Assembly: GCA_964396165.1 (NCBI GenBank) | Contig: CAYNEF010000015.1 | Location: 1-64,000, forward strand | Direction: 5' to 3' | DNA: 64,000 bases | Source of the DNA: CALCZU01 sp964396165 | GTDB taxonomy: Bacteria > Bdellovibrionota > FAC87 > UBA2466 | Shown: positions 35,727 to 43,988 of the stretch, in pieces | Position numbering within the stretch: the first letter of the stretch is position 1 | Layout of the letters: each line of letters begins with the position of its first letter | Made by a program: the position numbers and the translations under genes | The notes under the pieces: generated by a model | The model's database searches: none | Seen by the model: the letters and a program-made list of their open reading frames with translations, nothing else | Told to the model about the DNA's origin: nothing

Positions 35727-36620
35727 TTATTGTACGGGGACTGCTTTACCATCGAATAAAAGCTGTTTACCTGAGTGACTCGAGTTAAATTCGCCGTTTG
35801 TTATCCAGTCGGTTGCTTCCTCTGGCTTGTGAGTGACAATGACAGTGCCTCTGTAAGCTTGAGTCTGCGTGTTGAACCAGATTTGGCGGTTAGGGACTTC
35901 AGAGACAGAAAATTTTCCGATTTCGTTCATCACTTCTTGCATCTCGGGGCGTTTGGCAATCCATTTCGGATCGACAAAACTTAAGTTGTAACTGACACAG
36001 TTTTCCCCACAATCCACTTGAGAATCTTTGCTAAAGGGAAAAGAAACGTACGTTGTTTTGTACTCTGGATTATTTTGCTTTTGAAACCAGAGTCTGTCGT
36101 TCATGAATTTATCGAGCTTTTGTGTCGCACTATCAGATAACTCAATAAATTGAGCAACTACATAGGGATTGCTGTCGAGTCTTGCATTTACTCCCTTTAA
36201 CGAATCAAAAGCGTAGGGTCCTGTAAAATACGTGTCATTGACTGAGAGTGATATATGCCCGACAGGGTTATTATTGCCTTCTTCTGCAGGTGTATAAAGT
36301 ACCCAAAAACCTTTGCCTCGCGTAGAATTAAGTAGTTTTTGAAATCCATCTGTTCCTACAATAGAAAATTTGATTTCGCCTTTTTCATATAACGTTGCTT
36401 TTAAATTCGGATTGAGAAGAGGTTTTAACTCTGGCGATTGGGCGTTTAGTGTACTGGGTTTTGCAATCGGGGTTGTACTCACGAATTCTCTCGTAGAAGT
36501 CGGTGGAAGCCTGTTTAAGAGCTTTGCTAGTTTTACCTGACAAGGCTCTAAGGCAAAAGTAGACGTTGCATAGGTAACAACAAGCAATAATAGAAATAAA
36601 TGTTTACAACGCACGTACAT
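35727..36620 (-). CDS. Secreted protein with permuted papain-like (NlpC/P60-related) motifs
   Basis: The ATG at 36620 gives a signal peptide (CKHLFLLLLVVTYATSTFA). A His-containing strand VGHISLSVND near the middle is followed about 90 residues later by DCGENCVSYNL. This His-before-Cys order is that of permuted papain-fold peptidases and amidases (YiiX or DUF4105 type). Substrate unknown; a peptidoglycan or lipid target in the periplasm would fit. The family assignment is an inference from two motifs. A sigma-54-type promoter lies 26-41 bp upstream. Confidence 0.65.
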   Translation of the reverse strand: MYVRCKHLFLLLLVVTYATSTFALEPCQVKLAKLLNRLPPTSTREFVSTTPIAKPSTLNAQSPELKPLLNPNLKATLYEKGEIKFSIVGTDGFQKLLNSTRGKGFWVLYTPAEEGNNNPVGHISLSVNDTYFTGPYAFDSLKGVNARLDSNPYVVAQFIELSDSATQKLDKFMNDRLWFQKQNNPEYKTTYVSFPFSKDSQVDCGENCVSYNLSFVDPKWIAKRPEMQEVMNEIGKFSVSEVPNRQIWFNTQTQAYRGTVIVTHKPEEATDWITNGEFNSSHSGKQLLFDGKAVPVQ

Positions 36621-36645
36621 CAAAAAAACCGCCAATGATGCGTTT

Positions 36646-36661
36646 TGCAATAGGAACGCCA
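36646..36661 (-). promoter_or_regulatory. Sigma-54 promoter candidate for papain-like secreted protein gene
   Basis: Minus strand TGGCGT-TCCTA-TTGCA, with exact GG-N10-GC spacing and a perfect -12 element. Predicted start near 36635 gives a 15-nt leader. A 10-mer AAAGTTTAAG at 36726-36735 is shared with the region upstream of the 40936 site. Confidence 0.55.
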
Positions 36662-36807
36662 GTGAGTGTAGGCCTGATTTATCCAGTGATTTTGTGCGGG
36701 GATTGGCGACTTGTTAGACAGCTGTAAAGTTTAAGCTTGAGTCACCACAATTCCTTCACAATCTTGGACTATAGTAATTGTACTTGAAGCACGTGGGGTA
36801 TGGTTTG

Positions 36808-37890
36808 ATGAAGAGAATAATTAAGAGCGTTTCTGTATTAGCGTTGAGCCTTTTTGTGGGTTGCAATGCTACCACTGAAGATAACTCCCAATCCAAAAAG
36901 ACAGTTCTAGCTCCTCAGCCTGTTTTAATTTCAGGTAAAAATATATTCAATTTACAAAACGGTAGCATCGATTGCTTCCATGATCGTGCGGGTGATAGGG
37001 AGTTCGATATCGCTTGTCATTTGTTTGTAAAGCACGAGGATGGATCAAAAACACTCGCCGATTTTATTTCTACAGATTTACAAGGAGTATGGAGTGCTCC
37101 AGAAGCTGATAAAGAAGTACAAGTTTCCAATTTAAATTGCTCTGTAGTGCACGGTAATCTGGGTTACCGTTGTCATTTAATTACTTCCAATGTGATATCT
37201 GCTGATGATGCTGGAAAATACCATTTTGCTTTTCAATTGGTCGAGAAACAAACCAAAACGGAAACAAAGTTAGAAGACGCGATCTTACTAGCGGATAGAA
37301 ATGATCGCATTCCTCCAGAAGTAGATACTATTTTGATAGATGAAAGTTTGGATGCTCTAAATCCGGAGGGTTTATCTCTTGTCAGCGGCAATAATGCGAT
37401 TAATAACCCTTTTGGCGATGCAAAGTCTGTAGGGCTAATGGCAGCTGTGAAAATCACGCACCAGGCAGTTCCCACACCCGTACTTGCTGTAGATCCTATT
37501 TGGTTTGATAATTTGGATGAAGAAGGAAATGAAAAGATCAGTCTGCAGTGCAAACAAGTTCCCAGCCCTCAAGTAGAAGCAAATGGAGAAGTCCCTTTTG
37601 CTATTCGTTGCGAAATTGTGGCCTCAAATGAATTGAAAAATACGATTCAAGGAAGCGTTTCAAAAATTGAAGGGTACTCTTTTCCAGAAGGCAGCGGATC
37701 TAACCGACTCAGTTGTTCAACAGATGCGTTAGGTTATCTGTGTTTAGGTACAGTATTAAAAGAAAATCTTGAAGTATTCCAAAACGAAAAACCGTTTGCT
37801 CGCGTAGAGCTGAAACTTTCTCGTTCAAACGAGTTTAGACTTTTCACAAAGACTACTTCTTTGGCATTTTCTCGTAACTCGGTGCAATAA
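36808..37890 (+). CDS. Lipoprotein of unknown function
   Basis: Starting at the ATG at 36808 the product has a lipobox LFVGC (Cys19). The 360-residue protein shows two similar halves: each has a cysteine-bounded beta segment (SIDCFHDRAGDREFDIACHL and LQCKQVPSP with IRCEIVASNEL), suggesting a duplicated Ig-like fold stabilised by disulfides. No catalytic motif. A TTG-started frame from 36778 would add ten residues before the signal and is unlikely. Confidence 0.72.
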   Translation: MKRIIKSVSVLALSLFVGCNATTEDNSQSKKTVLAPQPVLISGKNIFNLQNGSIDCFHDRAGDREFDIACHLFVKHEDGSKTLADFISTDLQGVWSAPEADKEVQVSNLNCSVVHGNLGYRCHLITSNVISADDAGKYHFAFQLVEKQTKTETKLEDAILLADRNDRIPPEVDTILIDESLDALNPEGLSLVSGNNAINNPFGDAKSVGLMAAVKITHQAVPTPVLAVDPIWFDNLDEEGNEKISLQCKQVPSPQVEANGEVPFAIRCEIVASNELKNTIQGSVSKIEGYSFPEGSGSNRLSCSTDALGYLCLGTVLKENLEVFQNEKPFARVELKLSRSNEFRLFTKTTSLAFSRNSVQ

Positions 37891-37910
37891 CTCGTCTATC
37901 CTCAACACAC

Positions 37911-37938
37911 TAAATCAATTTCGACACAGAGCCGATAA
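37911..37938 (+). promoter_or_regulatory. Flagellar sigma-28-like promoter
   Basis: TAAA (37911-37914), 16 bp, then a perfect GCCGATAA (37931-37938). The FliA consensus is TAAA-N15-GCCGATAA, so the spacing is one base longer. It lies 28 bp upstream of the lipoprotein start at 37967. Confidence 0.45.
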
Positions 37939-37966
37939 GACCTTGTAAGCAAACAGGAGTCTTATC

Positions 37967-38899
37967 ATGAATAAAAAGATATCAGTTTTGGTCTGCGTAA
38001 CGCTTCTCACGTCTTTTGTGGGTTGTGGTGCACTGGATGATACGAAAGCACTCACCCAGCAAGCAAACGAAGGCGTTGCCCATGGTAACCAGCTACAAGA
38101 AGCGATGCTGGAACTCCAGTTTCAAATGCTCGATTACATGAAAAGTACCGACGCCTTAATGCGCGAAATGAATGCAATGACTCAAGCGATGAAGGCAACT
38201 ACCGAGCAAATGGCAAAAGACACTAACCACAACATGGAACAGAGCAATGAGCTCATGAAAAAGACTTTGGAGTATATGCGCATGCAGGCAGTGGCTACCT
38301 CTATGGCAGGAATGGTTGCTCCCGAAAATACAGAATATTTAAATCCACCTACCAAGATGGAACCTTATGCAGATACATTGGGTAAACAGGCAACTCCGTT
38401 TGAATTAACACAGCTTGCTTATGTGCTGTATCAGGATTTTTTATTTTCTGATGCTACTAAAGCTCAAAAAACAATTTTCGTTTACGCATTCAGTCTGATT
38501 GGCGGATTTGCTCCTAATGACAAAATTGATCAGATTATCAATGACCAGGTTTACAGCCATGGACAGTATGAAGAAACAGTTTACTCGTTACTTTATGGAC
38601 GCTACGAATCTATTCGTGATCTTTTATATTTTCCCGTTGCAAGAGATGCAGAAGTTTACAACGCATCTACTTTGCTAGAAGCAGCAACGCAGTATGCGAA
38701 ATTAAAGTACATCACGACGCTGCCCTTCTTTAGTTCCATCAAGCTGAAAATTCCGGCGCTCTTTGTCAACAGAGTCATTGATATCAATGAAGTGAAATCG
38801 ATTGGCGCTGCAGCTAACGCAAAATTTAAATCCAAGCTTACGTCGCTGGAACTTGCCAAGCCAGAAGTTCAGGCACTCTTACAAACTCTTATATATTGA
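37967..38899 (+). CDS. Coiled-coil lipoprotein of unknown function
   Basis: Lipobox SFVGC (Cys20). Residues 25-115 are a Met/Gln/Glu-rich helix with heptad-like spacing (LQEAMLELQFQMLDYM, MREMNAMTQAMKATTEQM), strikingly rich in methionine. The C-terminal 190 residues are predicted mixed alpha/beta with no known motif. AGGAG precedes the ATG. A flagellar-type promoter lies just upstream and a Crp-family gene follows 67 bp later. Confidence 0.75.
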   Translation: MNKKISVLVCVTLLTSFVGCGALDDTKALTQQANEGVAHGNQLQEAMLELQFQMLDYMKSTDALMREMNAMTQAMKATTEQMAKDTNHNMEQSNELMKKTLEYMRMQAVATSMAGMVAPENTEYLNPPTKMEPYADTLGKQATPFELTQLAYVLYQDFLFSDATKAQKTIFVYAFSLIGGFAPNDKIDQIINDQVYSHGQYEETVYSLLYGRYESIRDLLYFPVARDAEVYNASTLLEAATQYAKLKYITTLPFFSSIKLKIPALFVNRVIDINEVKSIGAAANAKFKSKLTSLELAKPEVQALLQTLIY

Positions 38900-38966
38900 T
38901 CGCTATTTCACGATTGAGTACTTAAGTGAAACGGCGGGTTATGACGAAACGTGTAGTAGGAAATTT

Positions 38967-39632
38967 ATGCTAAACCAATCATTCTTAAGCGATAAATCTT
39001 TACAGTCCTTGATGCGAGAATACAAACCTGAAGAGGTTATTTTCCAACAGGGAGCTGTAGGAACTAAAATGTATATTATTGCTGAAGGGTTTGTCCGCGT
39101 TTATCAGGCATCTGATAACGTGAGATACCTCATCAGCATTCTTTCTCCCGGTGAAGTATTGGGTGAGAAAGCGATTCTGACTGACAATCAAAAATACACG
39201 CGCAATTTTACGGCTCAGGCGAAAACGGCAGTGTCCTTGATTGAAATCGGAACCGAAGCATTGCAAACCATTAATGCAAAATGGCCGGATTTTTATTTAA
39301 GAGTTTTAAAAATGGTGGAAGAACGTTTGGATAAAGCAAACGAACTCTCAGCAATCTTACGTTCCAATGAACCCATTGAACGTGTGTGCGGTTATTTGCT
39401 CTATTACAATAAACACATTACTGCGAAACTTCCCAAAGGCTTTTACGTCAATATGACCGGCGAAGAAGTCCGTTTTGCTACCAATGTAGAACCAAAAACC
39501 GTGGATTGGATTTTAAAATCGTTGACCGATTCTAGAATTCTGTCGCAACTGGGCGATGGTTTTATATTGGCAGATCACAAACGCCTTGTGGATTATCTCC
39601 ACTCTCTTGCTCCCACTCGCAAAGCGGGTTGA
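38967..39632 (+). CDS. Crp/Fnr-family transcriptional regulator
   Basis: I start at the ATG at 38967; a frame from 38802 overlaps the lipoprotein gene and its first 55 residues look like out-of-frame translation. The 221-residue product has a cyclic-nucleotide-binding-like beta roll (KPEEVIFQQGAVGTKMYIIAEG, ILSPGEVLGEKAIL) and a C-terminal winged helix (VRFATNVEPKTVDWILKSL). The ligand-binding arginine-serine motif of CRP is not evident, so the effector is unknown. Confidence 0.85.
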   Translation: MLNQSFLSDKSLQSLMREYKPEEVIFQQGAVGTKMYIIAEGFVRVYQASDNVRYLISILSPGEVLGEKAILTDNQKYTRNFTAQAKTAVSLIEIGTEALQTINAKWPDFYLRVLKMVEERLDKANELSAILRSNEPIERVCGYLLYYNKHITAKLPKGFYVNMTGEEVRFATNVEPKTVDWILKSLTDSRILSQLGDGFILADHKRLVDYLHSLAPTRKAG

Positions 39633-39672
39633 GAAATCTTTTTTTCTACGGAATTTTGAATCGGAAAAAGTT

Positions 39673-39951
39673 TTAGTGCGGCTCGTAGCATTCACAGGAA
39701 CTGGAGCTGAATGCGATGCCGTTGCATGAACCGTAGTTACAACGAGATGCTTTTGGACAGCTTACACTGCAACCATTGTCACTGTAATAAGTTCCGTCGC
39801 ATTCGTACGATTTAGAAGGGATAAAACAACTGCTGGAATCTTCTGATTCAAAATCAAAGGGAGATTTGGATTGATCGTCCCATTGAGCCCCCATGGACAG
39901 AGTTGCAAATGAAACTAATATAAATAGACCAATTAAATAATTATTTTTCAT
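39673..39951 (-). CDS. Small cysteine-rich secreted protein
   Basis: A 92-residue product from the ATG at 39951 (GAGAGGA just upstream). Signal peptide (YLIGLFILVSFATLSMGA), then an acidic linker and eight cysteines in the last 50 residues, spaced like a small disulfide knot (CFIPSKSYEC, GCSVSCPKASRCNYGSC, CEC). It would fold outside the cytoplasm. Could be a toxin-like, inhibitor-like or surface peptide; no family recognised. Confidence 0.65.
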   Translation of the reverse strand: MKNNYLIGLFILVSFATLSMGAQWDDQSKSPFDFESEDSSSCFIPSKSYECDGTYYSDNGCSVSCPKASRCNYGSCNGIAFSSSSCECYEPH

Positions 39952-40075
39952 CATTCCTCTCACTTATATTGTCGATCAGTAATTCCAATTGGTTTGTAGT
40001 GTCAATGAAGAAGGAACACCAGAGCGGCTACTTGTCGGGGCGTAGCTGAATGCGAAGCCTGACGCCGCTTTAATA

Positions 40076-40097
40076 TTAATATTAAGCTTAATATTAA
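40076..40097. repeat. AT-rich perfect palindrome beside tRNA-Met
   Basis: A 22-bp perfect palindrome centred on AAGCTT, 13 bp downstream of the tRNA 3' end. It is made only of A/T apart from the centre. It could be a weak hairpin in the tRNA trailer or a protein-binding site. Confidence 0.5.
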
Positions 40098-40109
40098 ATT
40101 TAAAGTAAC

Positions 40110-40182
40110 TAGCTGGGGAGGGACTTGAACCCCCGACCAAAGGATTATGATTCCCTTGCTCTACCGACTGAGCTACCCAGCC
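40110..40182 (-). tRNA. tRNA-Met (CAU), probably elongator
   Basis: Cloverleaf on the minus strand: acceptor GGCTGGG with CCCAGCT (first pair G-U, as in many elongator Met tRNAs), D-arm GCTC/GAGC, anticodon stem AGGGA/TCCTT with loop ATCATAA (anticodon CAT), T-arm GGGGG-TTCAAGT-CCCTC, discriminator A. CCA is not encoded. A CAU anticodon could also belong to tRNA-Ile2 (the TilS substrate); the G1-U72 pair favours Met. Confidence 0.9.
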
Positions 40183-40210
40183 ACAATAATTCGGTAAATC
40201 GAAGACGATC

Positions 40211-40240
40211 AACCTACCCCAGCCCGGTTTAAAAAGTCAA
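40211..40240 (-). promoter_or_regulatory. Promoter of tRNA-Met
   Basis: Minus strand TTGACT (40235-40240), 18 bp, then TAGGTT (40211-40216), about 29 bp before the tRNA 5' end. Good -35, moderate -10. Confidence 0.5.
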
Positions 40241-40312
40241 AATCCTCTTAAATTGGCATAGCTTGTGTAGACTTTCCCTCTGGAAAGGCCTTTTAAAGGC
40301 AGAGCTACGTCT

Positions 40313-40837
40313 ATGAAATTTACGGTGGGGCAAATTTTGATAGTTTTTGCAATGGGATGTGTCCTTTTATCCTGTTCTAAAACCACTGCTGAAGACGGAA
40401 AGACGTTACTTCCGGCAAGCCCTCAGAGTGAAGCAAACCCACTTTCGCGCGATCCTGAAACTGCCGCCCTCATCTCTGCTGTCTCAAAAACGGGTGCCAA
40501 AAGTATCCAAGGAAAACTTGTTTCTCGTATCTGTGAAATTGCCCGCCCGCATCTGGATTACATGATCGAAAGAAAGCAAATCAGCCACGATAATTACGAC
40601 AAGCGAACAGAACTTTTATATGAAGCCGGCGGGAGTGGAAGTGGTGAAATCGTCGCTTATAATTGCAGCGGCTCGATGACGGCGACAAAAGGGGCCGAAT
40701 CGTGTGCGAATAGCTGGATAAATAGCCCAGGTCATTGGGAGCTGATGAAAAAACGTTGGGATGGATATTGTTACGCGATGAAAAGAACGGGCAATTGCTA
40801 TTACTGCATTGGGCTTTTCTCTAATGGCAGTTGGTAG
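40313..40837 (+). CDS. Lipoprotein of unknown function
   Basis: Lipobox VLLSC (Cys21). The mature part of about 150 residues has five cysteines clustered toward the C-terminus. The order HLDYMIERKQISHDNYDKR, NSPGHWELMKKRWDGYCYAM resembles the CAP/SCP (PR-1-like) superfamily (helix with His, then NSPGHW), so a small CAP-domain protein is likely, which I infer from that motif. Function otherwise unknown. Confidence 0.7.
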   Translation: MKFTVGQILIVFAMGCVLLSCSKTTAEDGKTLLPASPQSEANPLSRDPETAALISAVSKTGAKSIQGKLVSRICEIARPHLDYMIERKQISHDNYDKRTELLYEAGGSGSGEIVAYNCSGSMTATKGAESCANSWINSPGHWELMKKRWDGYCYAMKRTGNCYYCIGLFSNGSW

Positions 40838-40935
40838 TGGTGCGGATTGCACCCTGCACTGTGTAGAACTTTCAAAGTTTAAGACTGTCTTTAAAAATAC
40901 CACCATAAAATTAAGTAGTTACAAGTTTTTATTTT

Positions 40936-40951
40936 TGGCACTCCCTCTGCA
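40936..40951 (+). promoter_or_regulatory. Sigma-54 promoter for Pro/Asn-rich secreted protein gene
   Basis: TGGCAC-TCCCT-CTGCA: perfect TGGCAC -24 element and GC at exactly 10 bp. Predicted start near 40962, a 42-nt leader with GGGAGGA before the ATG at 41004. An inverted repeat AACTTT-C-AAAGTT lies about 60 bp further upstream. Confidence 0.65.
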
Positions 40952-41003
40952 ATAAGGGGTAGCAGATGTATAACCATTACCTTTCCTTGGGAGGAAAATA
41001 AAA

Positions 41004-41738
41004 ATGAAAGTACTTAATTTATTTGTATCGATGGCGCTCTTATTTAGTGCCACTGGGATGGCTGATCACAACAGTGCCAGTGGGTCTGTAGACAGACTGG
41101 CTTTTGAAGCGCAGGAACTCTTCAATGTCGTTCAGTACAACCCACTGAACTATGCTGTGAAAGATTCCGTATTCCGTTTTTCACAAGACGTAAGAAATCT
41201 CGAGCAATGCTCAAGACAATCTAATCCGTATCAACCCGGGTGTTCACAAAATTGCAGAGGACAATTGGATCAAGTAAGAAGAAGTTTCTTTTTAGTCGAT
41301 CGCTATTTGGTAGATACTTACTATCAGTTTCCACAAGTTTATCAGCAGTACAATGAAACAAAAGTAGCTTTGGATGCAGTGATTGTTGCTTCTCAATATA
41401 ACAACAATCCAAATCCGTACCCAAATCCAAACCCTTATCCAGTACCTAATCCGTACCCTACGCCAAATCCGTATCCCAATTATCCAAATCCACAACCTAA
41501 TTACCCGCAACCTGGCCCTGGACACCACGGCCCTGGCCACAATGGACCCGGACATAACGGCCCTGGGAACAACAACGGCCGCATGCTCGTCTGTATTGCC
41601 GTCGATAACGGATGGGAAGAACACGGTGGTGGTCACAGAGCCTATGGAAGATTTGTACAAGAAGCACAAAGAAGTGCTTTGCAACAGTGCCAACAATTCC
41701 ATGGCGCTTGCCGAATTTTAAGATGCGAACAACAGTAA
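41004..41738 (+). CDS. Secreted protein with Pro/Asn/Tyr-rich repeat
   Basis: Signal peptide (KVLNLFVSMALLFSATGMA). An N-terminal helical domain (about 25-125) with three cysteines is joined to a proline-rich hinge of PNPYP repeats (about 130-165) and a GHNGP histidine/glycine repeat (about 170-195). The last 50 residues form a compact Cys-containing domain (VCIAVDNGWEEHGG, CQQFHGACRILRC) like DUF4189-type extracytoplasmic domains. Excellent ribosome-binding site and a sigma-54 promoter suggest high, regulated expression. Confidence 0.78.
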   Translation: MKVLNLFVSMALLFSATGMADHNSASGSVDRLAFEAQELFNVVQYNPLNYAVKDSVFRFSQDVRNLEQCSRQSNPYQPGCSQNCRGQLDQVRRSFFLVDRYLVDTYYQFPQVYQQYNETKVALDAVIVASQYNNNPNPYPNPNPYPVPNPYPTPNPYPNYPNPQPNYPQPGPGHHGPGHNGPGHNGPGNNNGRMLVCIAVDNGWEEHGGGHRAYGRFVQEAQRSALQQCQQFHGACRILRCEQQ

Positions 41739-41762
41739 AAAAGTTGTTTCATTCCTAAACTT

Positions 41763-41826
41763 ATCCTCCTTGTCTTTGAGGCTAAAAGCGAAGTTAGCCT
41801 TATAATGCCAAGGAGGATTTTTTTTA
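41763..41826 (+). terminator. Two-storey Rho-independent terminator
   Basis: ATCCTCCTTG (41763-41772) pairs with CAAGGAGGAT (41809-41818); inside it AGGCTAA (41779-41785) pairs with TTAGCCT (41794-41800). Eight T follow. It ends the 41004 gene. Confidence 0.88.
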
Positions 41827-41954
41827 ACACTCCTTTTTCACGCCACATTTCTCACACAATCTTCGTGCATAGTAATTTCAAGTCGCTCACGCAGTATGTA
41901 ATTTAACGGCACTTACCAATAACTCTAAAATAAAACTATCTTTAAGGAGATCGT

Positions 41955-42653
41955 ATGAAGTTAAAATTACAAGGCGTAGCCCTGCTCGCATTCGGAGTAT
42001 TCATGCTAGGAAACACTGCTAAAGCAGAACTTCCAGCAGATTTTAATATGCTCATGCCCATCATCGAACAATACGTTTTGGGTAACAGCGGTAAAGTTCC
42101 TTCTTCAGTCACAGTCGGCGGTTGCACAGCTGCAGTAGCTAATAACTACACTTCTGCAACACTTACATTCGTGGCTTCTCCCACATGTAAATTAAATGGG
42201 AAAATCATGTTCTCGGCGATGCCTTTAGGCGCATCTGTCAGAATGGAAATCATGGATAGCCCCATCACTGCAATCGATGGCGATTACTCCATGTGGCTCC
42301 AAAACCAAGGTGGTTTCTTTAGCAAAAACAAAGTGACAACATTCAACTGGCAACTAGTTAACGCAAGAGTCGCTTTCCGTTTGCAACCTGGAATGCCTTT
42401 GCAAGAGTTCATGATCAGCGGCGAAGGAAAACGAGTTAACACGAAAGTAAACAATGCTTCTTCCATCGACGGTTCTTCCAGAGTGAACGTATTTGACAGA
42501 GCTACAACGAACGGCATGGCACGTCTTGGTGAACTGCACCAAATCAGTGGTGGTGCTACGGTTCGTAACAACCAAATCTGTAACCTTTATGGCGCAGATG
42601 CCAGCAAGGTTCAGTCAGGTCAATTAGTAGGCTGTCACGCAAGTCCATTTTAA
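41955..42653 (+). CDS. Secreted protein of unknown function
   Basis: Signal peptide (KLKLQGVALLAFGVFMLGNTAKA) and a strong AAGGAG site before the ATG. The mature protein of about 208 residues has four cysteines and alternating hydrophobic strands (ATLTFVASPTCKLNGKIMFSAM, TTFNWQLVNARVAFRL), suggesting a beta-rich fold. No family recognised. Terminators on both sides make it a single-gene transcription unit. Confidence 0.72.
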   Translation: MKLKLQGVALLAFGVFMLGNTAKAELPADFNMLMPIIEQYVLGNSGKVPSSVTVGGCTAAVANNYTSATLTFVASPTCKLNGKIMFSAMPLGASVRMEIMDSPITAIDGDYSMWLQNQGGFFSKNKVTTFNWQLVNARVAFRLQPGMPLQEFMISGEGKRVNTKVNNASSIDGSSRVNVFDRATTNGMARLGELHQISGGATVRNNQICNLYGADASKVQSGQLVGCHASPF

Positions 42654-42684
42654 GATTAAAAAAGGAATTTTAATTTAAACACAG

Positions 42685-42718
42685 TGGCCTCGCCTTTTAA
42701 GGTGAGGCCATTGGTTTT
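42685..42718. terminator. Bidirectional hairpin terminator between convergent genes
   Basis: A 12-bp stem (TGGCCTCGCCTT with AAGGTGAGGCCA, one G-T pair) at 42685-42710 followed by GGTTTTT. It overlaps the last codons of the recombinase gene, so it may serve both directions. Confidence 0.7.
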
Positions 42719-43917
42719 TCTGGGGGACTGTCGTAGTTGACGTAGTAGGCGGCAGAGTTTTGCAAATCCTCTTTGCGTTTATCATAGCGTTGAATCATCA
42801 AAGGTGTCGACCACCCTGCCAGATGTTGAACGGATCTCTGAGTTGCGCGTCTATCAAGTGCATTGGAAATACAAGTCGCACGACAGGAATGCGGCGATGT
42901 CTTTTTAAGAATCCCGGCCTTCTTCGCATAGTGCGTGACGATGTAAGTAATGCTGTGCGGGTTTAATTGCTTGTTAAAAAGAAATGTTCGGTTGTTTTTT
43001 GTGGGAATAAAAAGCGGCTCTTCCAGTTTGGATTTGTCTCTTCGACAGACGAATAAATAGTTTTCTATCGCGTGATGAACCTTGTCCGTTATCGGCAATA
43101 TTCTTACCCGATGACCCTTCCCTCTGACCTTTAATACACGAACCCCTCGTACCGTGTCTAAATCGCCCAGTTTTAATCCTAAAAGTTCAGCCCGACGTAG
43201 CCCCATGTATAAAAGCACGTGTAAAATCGCTGCGTGCAAAGAACCTGCGGCATTGTTGGGCCTGGGTAAAAGAAGGATTTTTAACACTTCCTCGTCGGAG
43301 AAACCTTTTAAGGAAGACTCTTGGGTCTGCGGGTATCCCTTTACTAAAAGCGCCGGATTGTCGGTTAAAAGATGGTTTAGCTTCAACCAGTTTAAAAAGC
43401 TTTTAACGACCGCTAATTTTCGATTAATGGTGCTTTTTGCCATGGGAGAACCGGTTAAACGGCCCTCCTCTAAAAATTTGCGGTACAAAATGATGTGTTC
43501 GGGCCGCAGCTGCGAAAAATTTGTGGGCGAAATTCTGCCCTCTAAAAAGGTGAAAAAATTCTTCAAATCGGATTCGTACGCCCGACGCGTATGTTCACTT
43601 AATTGATTGGCCAAAAAAGGCTTAATTTCTCGCGCCCAAATCGGCAAAGAAAATGGTGTTGTTTTGTGACTTTGCGTGTCGTCTGAAAAGCCTTTGTGGT
43701 CAAGGATTTCCAGCCATTTTTGATTATTTGCTTTATAAGCGACGCTTAAATGCCGATCAGGGGGTAGACCACCGTTTCCTCGGCCAAATTCTGACTGCAT
43801 TTTTTCAAAATGCGGTTTTGAAAAACGCCTTAAAAAACGGATGAGAAAAAGTGAACTTTTGAATGCTAGAAACGAGATATTGCGCGTTATAAAATGCTGT
43901 CTCTTGGGTGTATTCAT
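42697..43917 (-). CDS. Orphan tyrosine recombinase (XerC/D-like integrase)
   Basis: A 406-residue protein. After an unusual basic N-terminal extension of about 90 residues comes a SAM-like core-binding domain (95-185) and a catalytic domain with R241 (GLRRAEL), K267 (RGKGHRVR), H343-x-x-R346 (HSCRAT), W369 in HLAGWS, and nucleophile Y378 (IQRYDKR). All catalytic residues are present. Terminal XerC/XerD are nearer 300 residues, so this is more likely an integrase of a mobile or inversion system, or a chromosome-specific variant. No integrated element is apparent. Confidence 0.88.
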   Translation of the reverse strand: MNTPKRQHFITRNISFLAFKSSLFLIRFLRRFSKPHFEKMQSEFGRGNGGLPPDRHLSVAYKANNQKWLEILDHKGFSDDTQSHKTTPFSLPIWAREIKPFLANQLSEHTRRAYESDLKNFFTFLEGRISPTNFSQLRPEHIILYRKFLEEGRLTGSPMAKSTINRKLAVVKSFLNWLKLNHLLTDNPALLVKGYPQTQESSLKGFSDEEVLKILLLPRPNNAAGSLHAAILHVLLYMGLRRAELLGLKLGDLDTVRGVRVLKVRGKGHRVRILPITDKVHHAIENYLFVCRRDKSKLEEPLFIPTKNNRTFLFNKQLNPHSITYIVTHYAKKAGILKKTSPHSCRATCISNALDRRATQRSVQHLAGWSTPLMIQRYDKRKEDLQNSAAYYVNYDSPPEKPMASP

Positions 43918-43919
43918 CG

Positions 43920-43966
43920 TTTATTAGTCGATATTATTAGTGATAACTAAAATTATAACTAATAAA
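43920..43966. repeat. Inverted and direct TTAGT repeats between recombinase and lipoprotein genes
   Basis: TTTATTAGT (43920-43928) and ACTAATAAA (43958-43966) are a perfect inverted pair; further TATTAGT and ACTAA copies lie between them. The cluster touches the recombinase start codon, so it could be an autoregulatory operator or a recombination site. It also holds both divergent promoters. Confidence 0.55.
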
Positions 43967-43988
43967 TGGCACTTTGGAAGGGTTTTGT

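Noticed and set aside
40110..40182. tRNA-Ile2 (lysidine) as alternative identity of the CAU tRNA
   Set aside because: Not excluded, but the G1-U72 pair and general sequence favour elongator Met; a full tRNA set would settle it.
39976..40212. Open frame through the tRNA-Met gene
   Set aside because: It runs across a well-formed tRNA; its C-terminal end resembles a beta-strand motif only by chance.
40253..40271. TGGCAT followed by TTGTG upstream of the lipoprotein at 40313
   Set aside because: The -12 position has GT instead of GC, so it is not a convincing sigma-54 promoter.
43968..43983. TGGCAC near the start of the lipoprotein at 43989
   Set aside because: No GC at the -12 position; the match stops at the -24 element.
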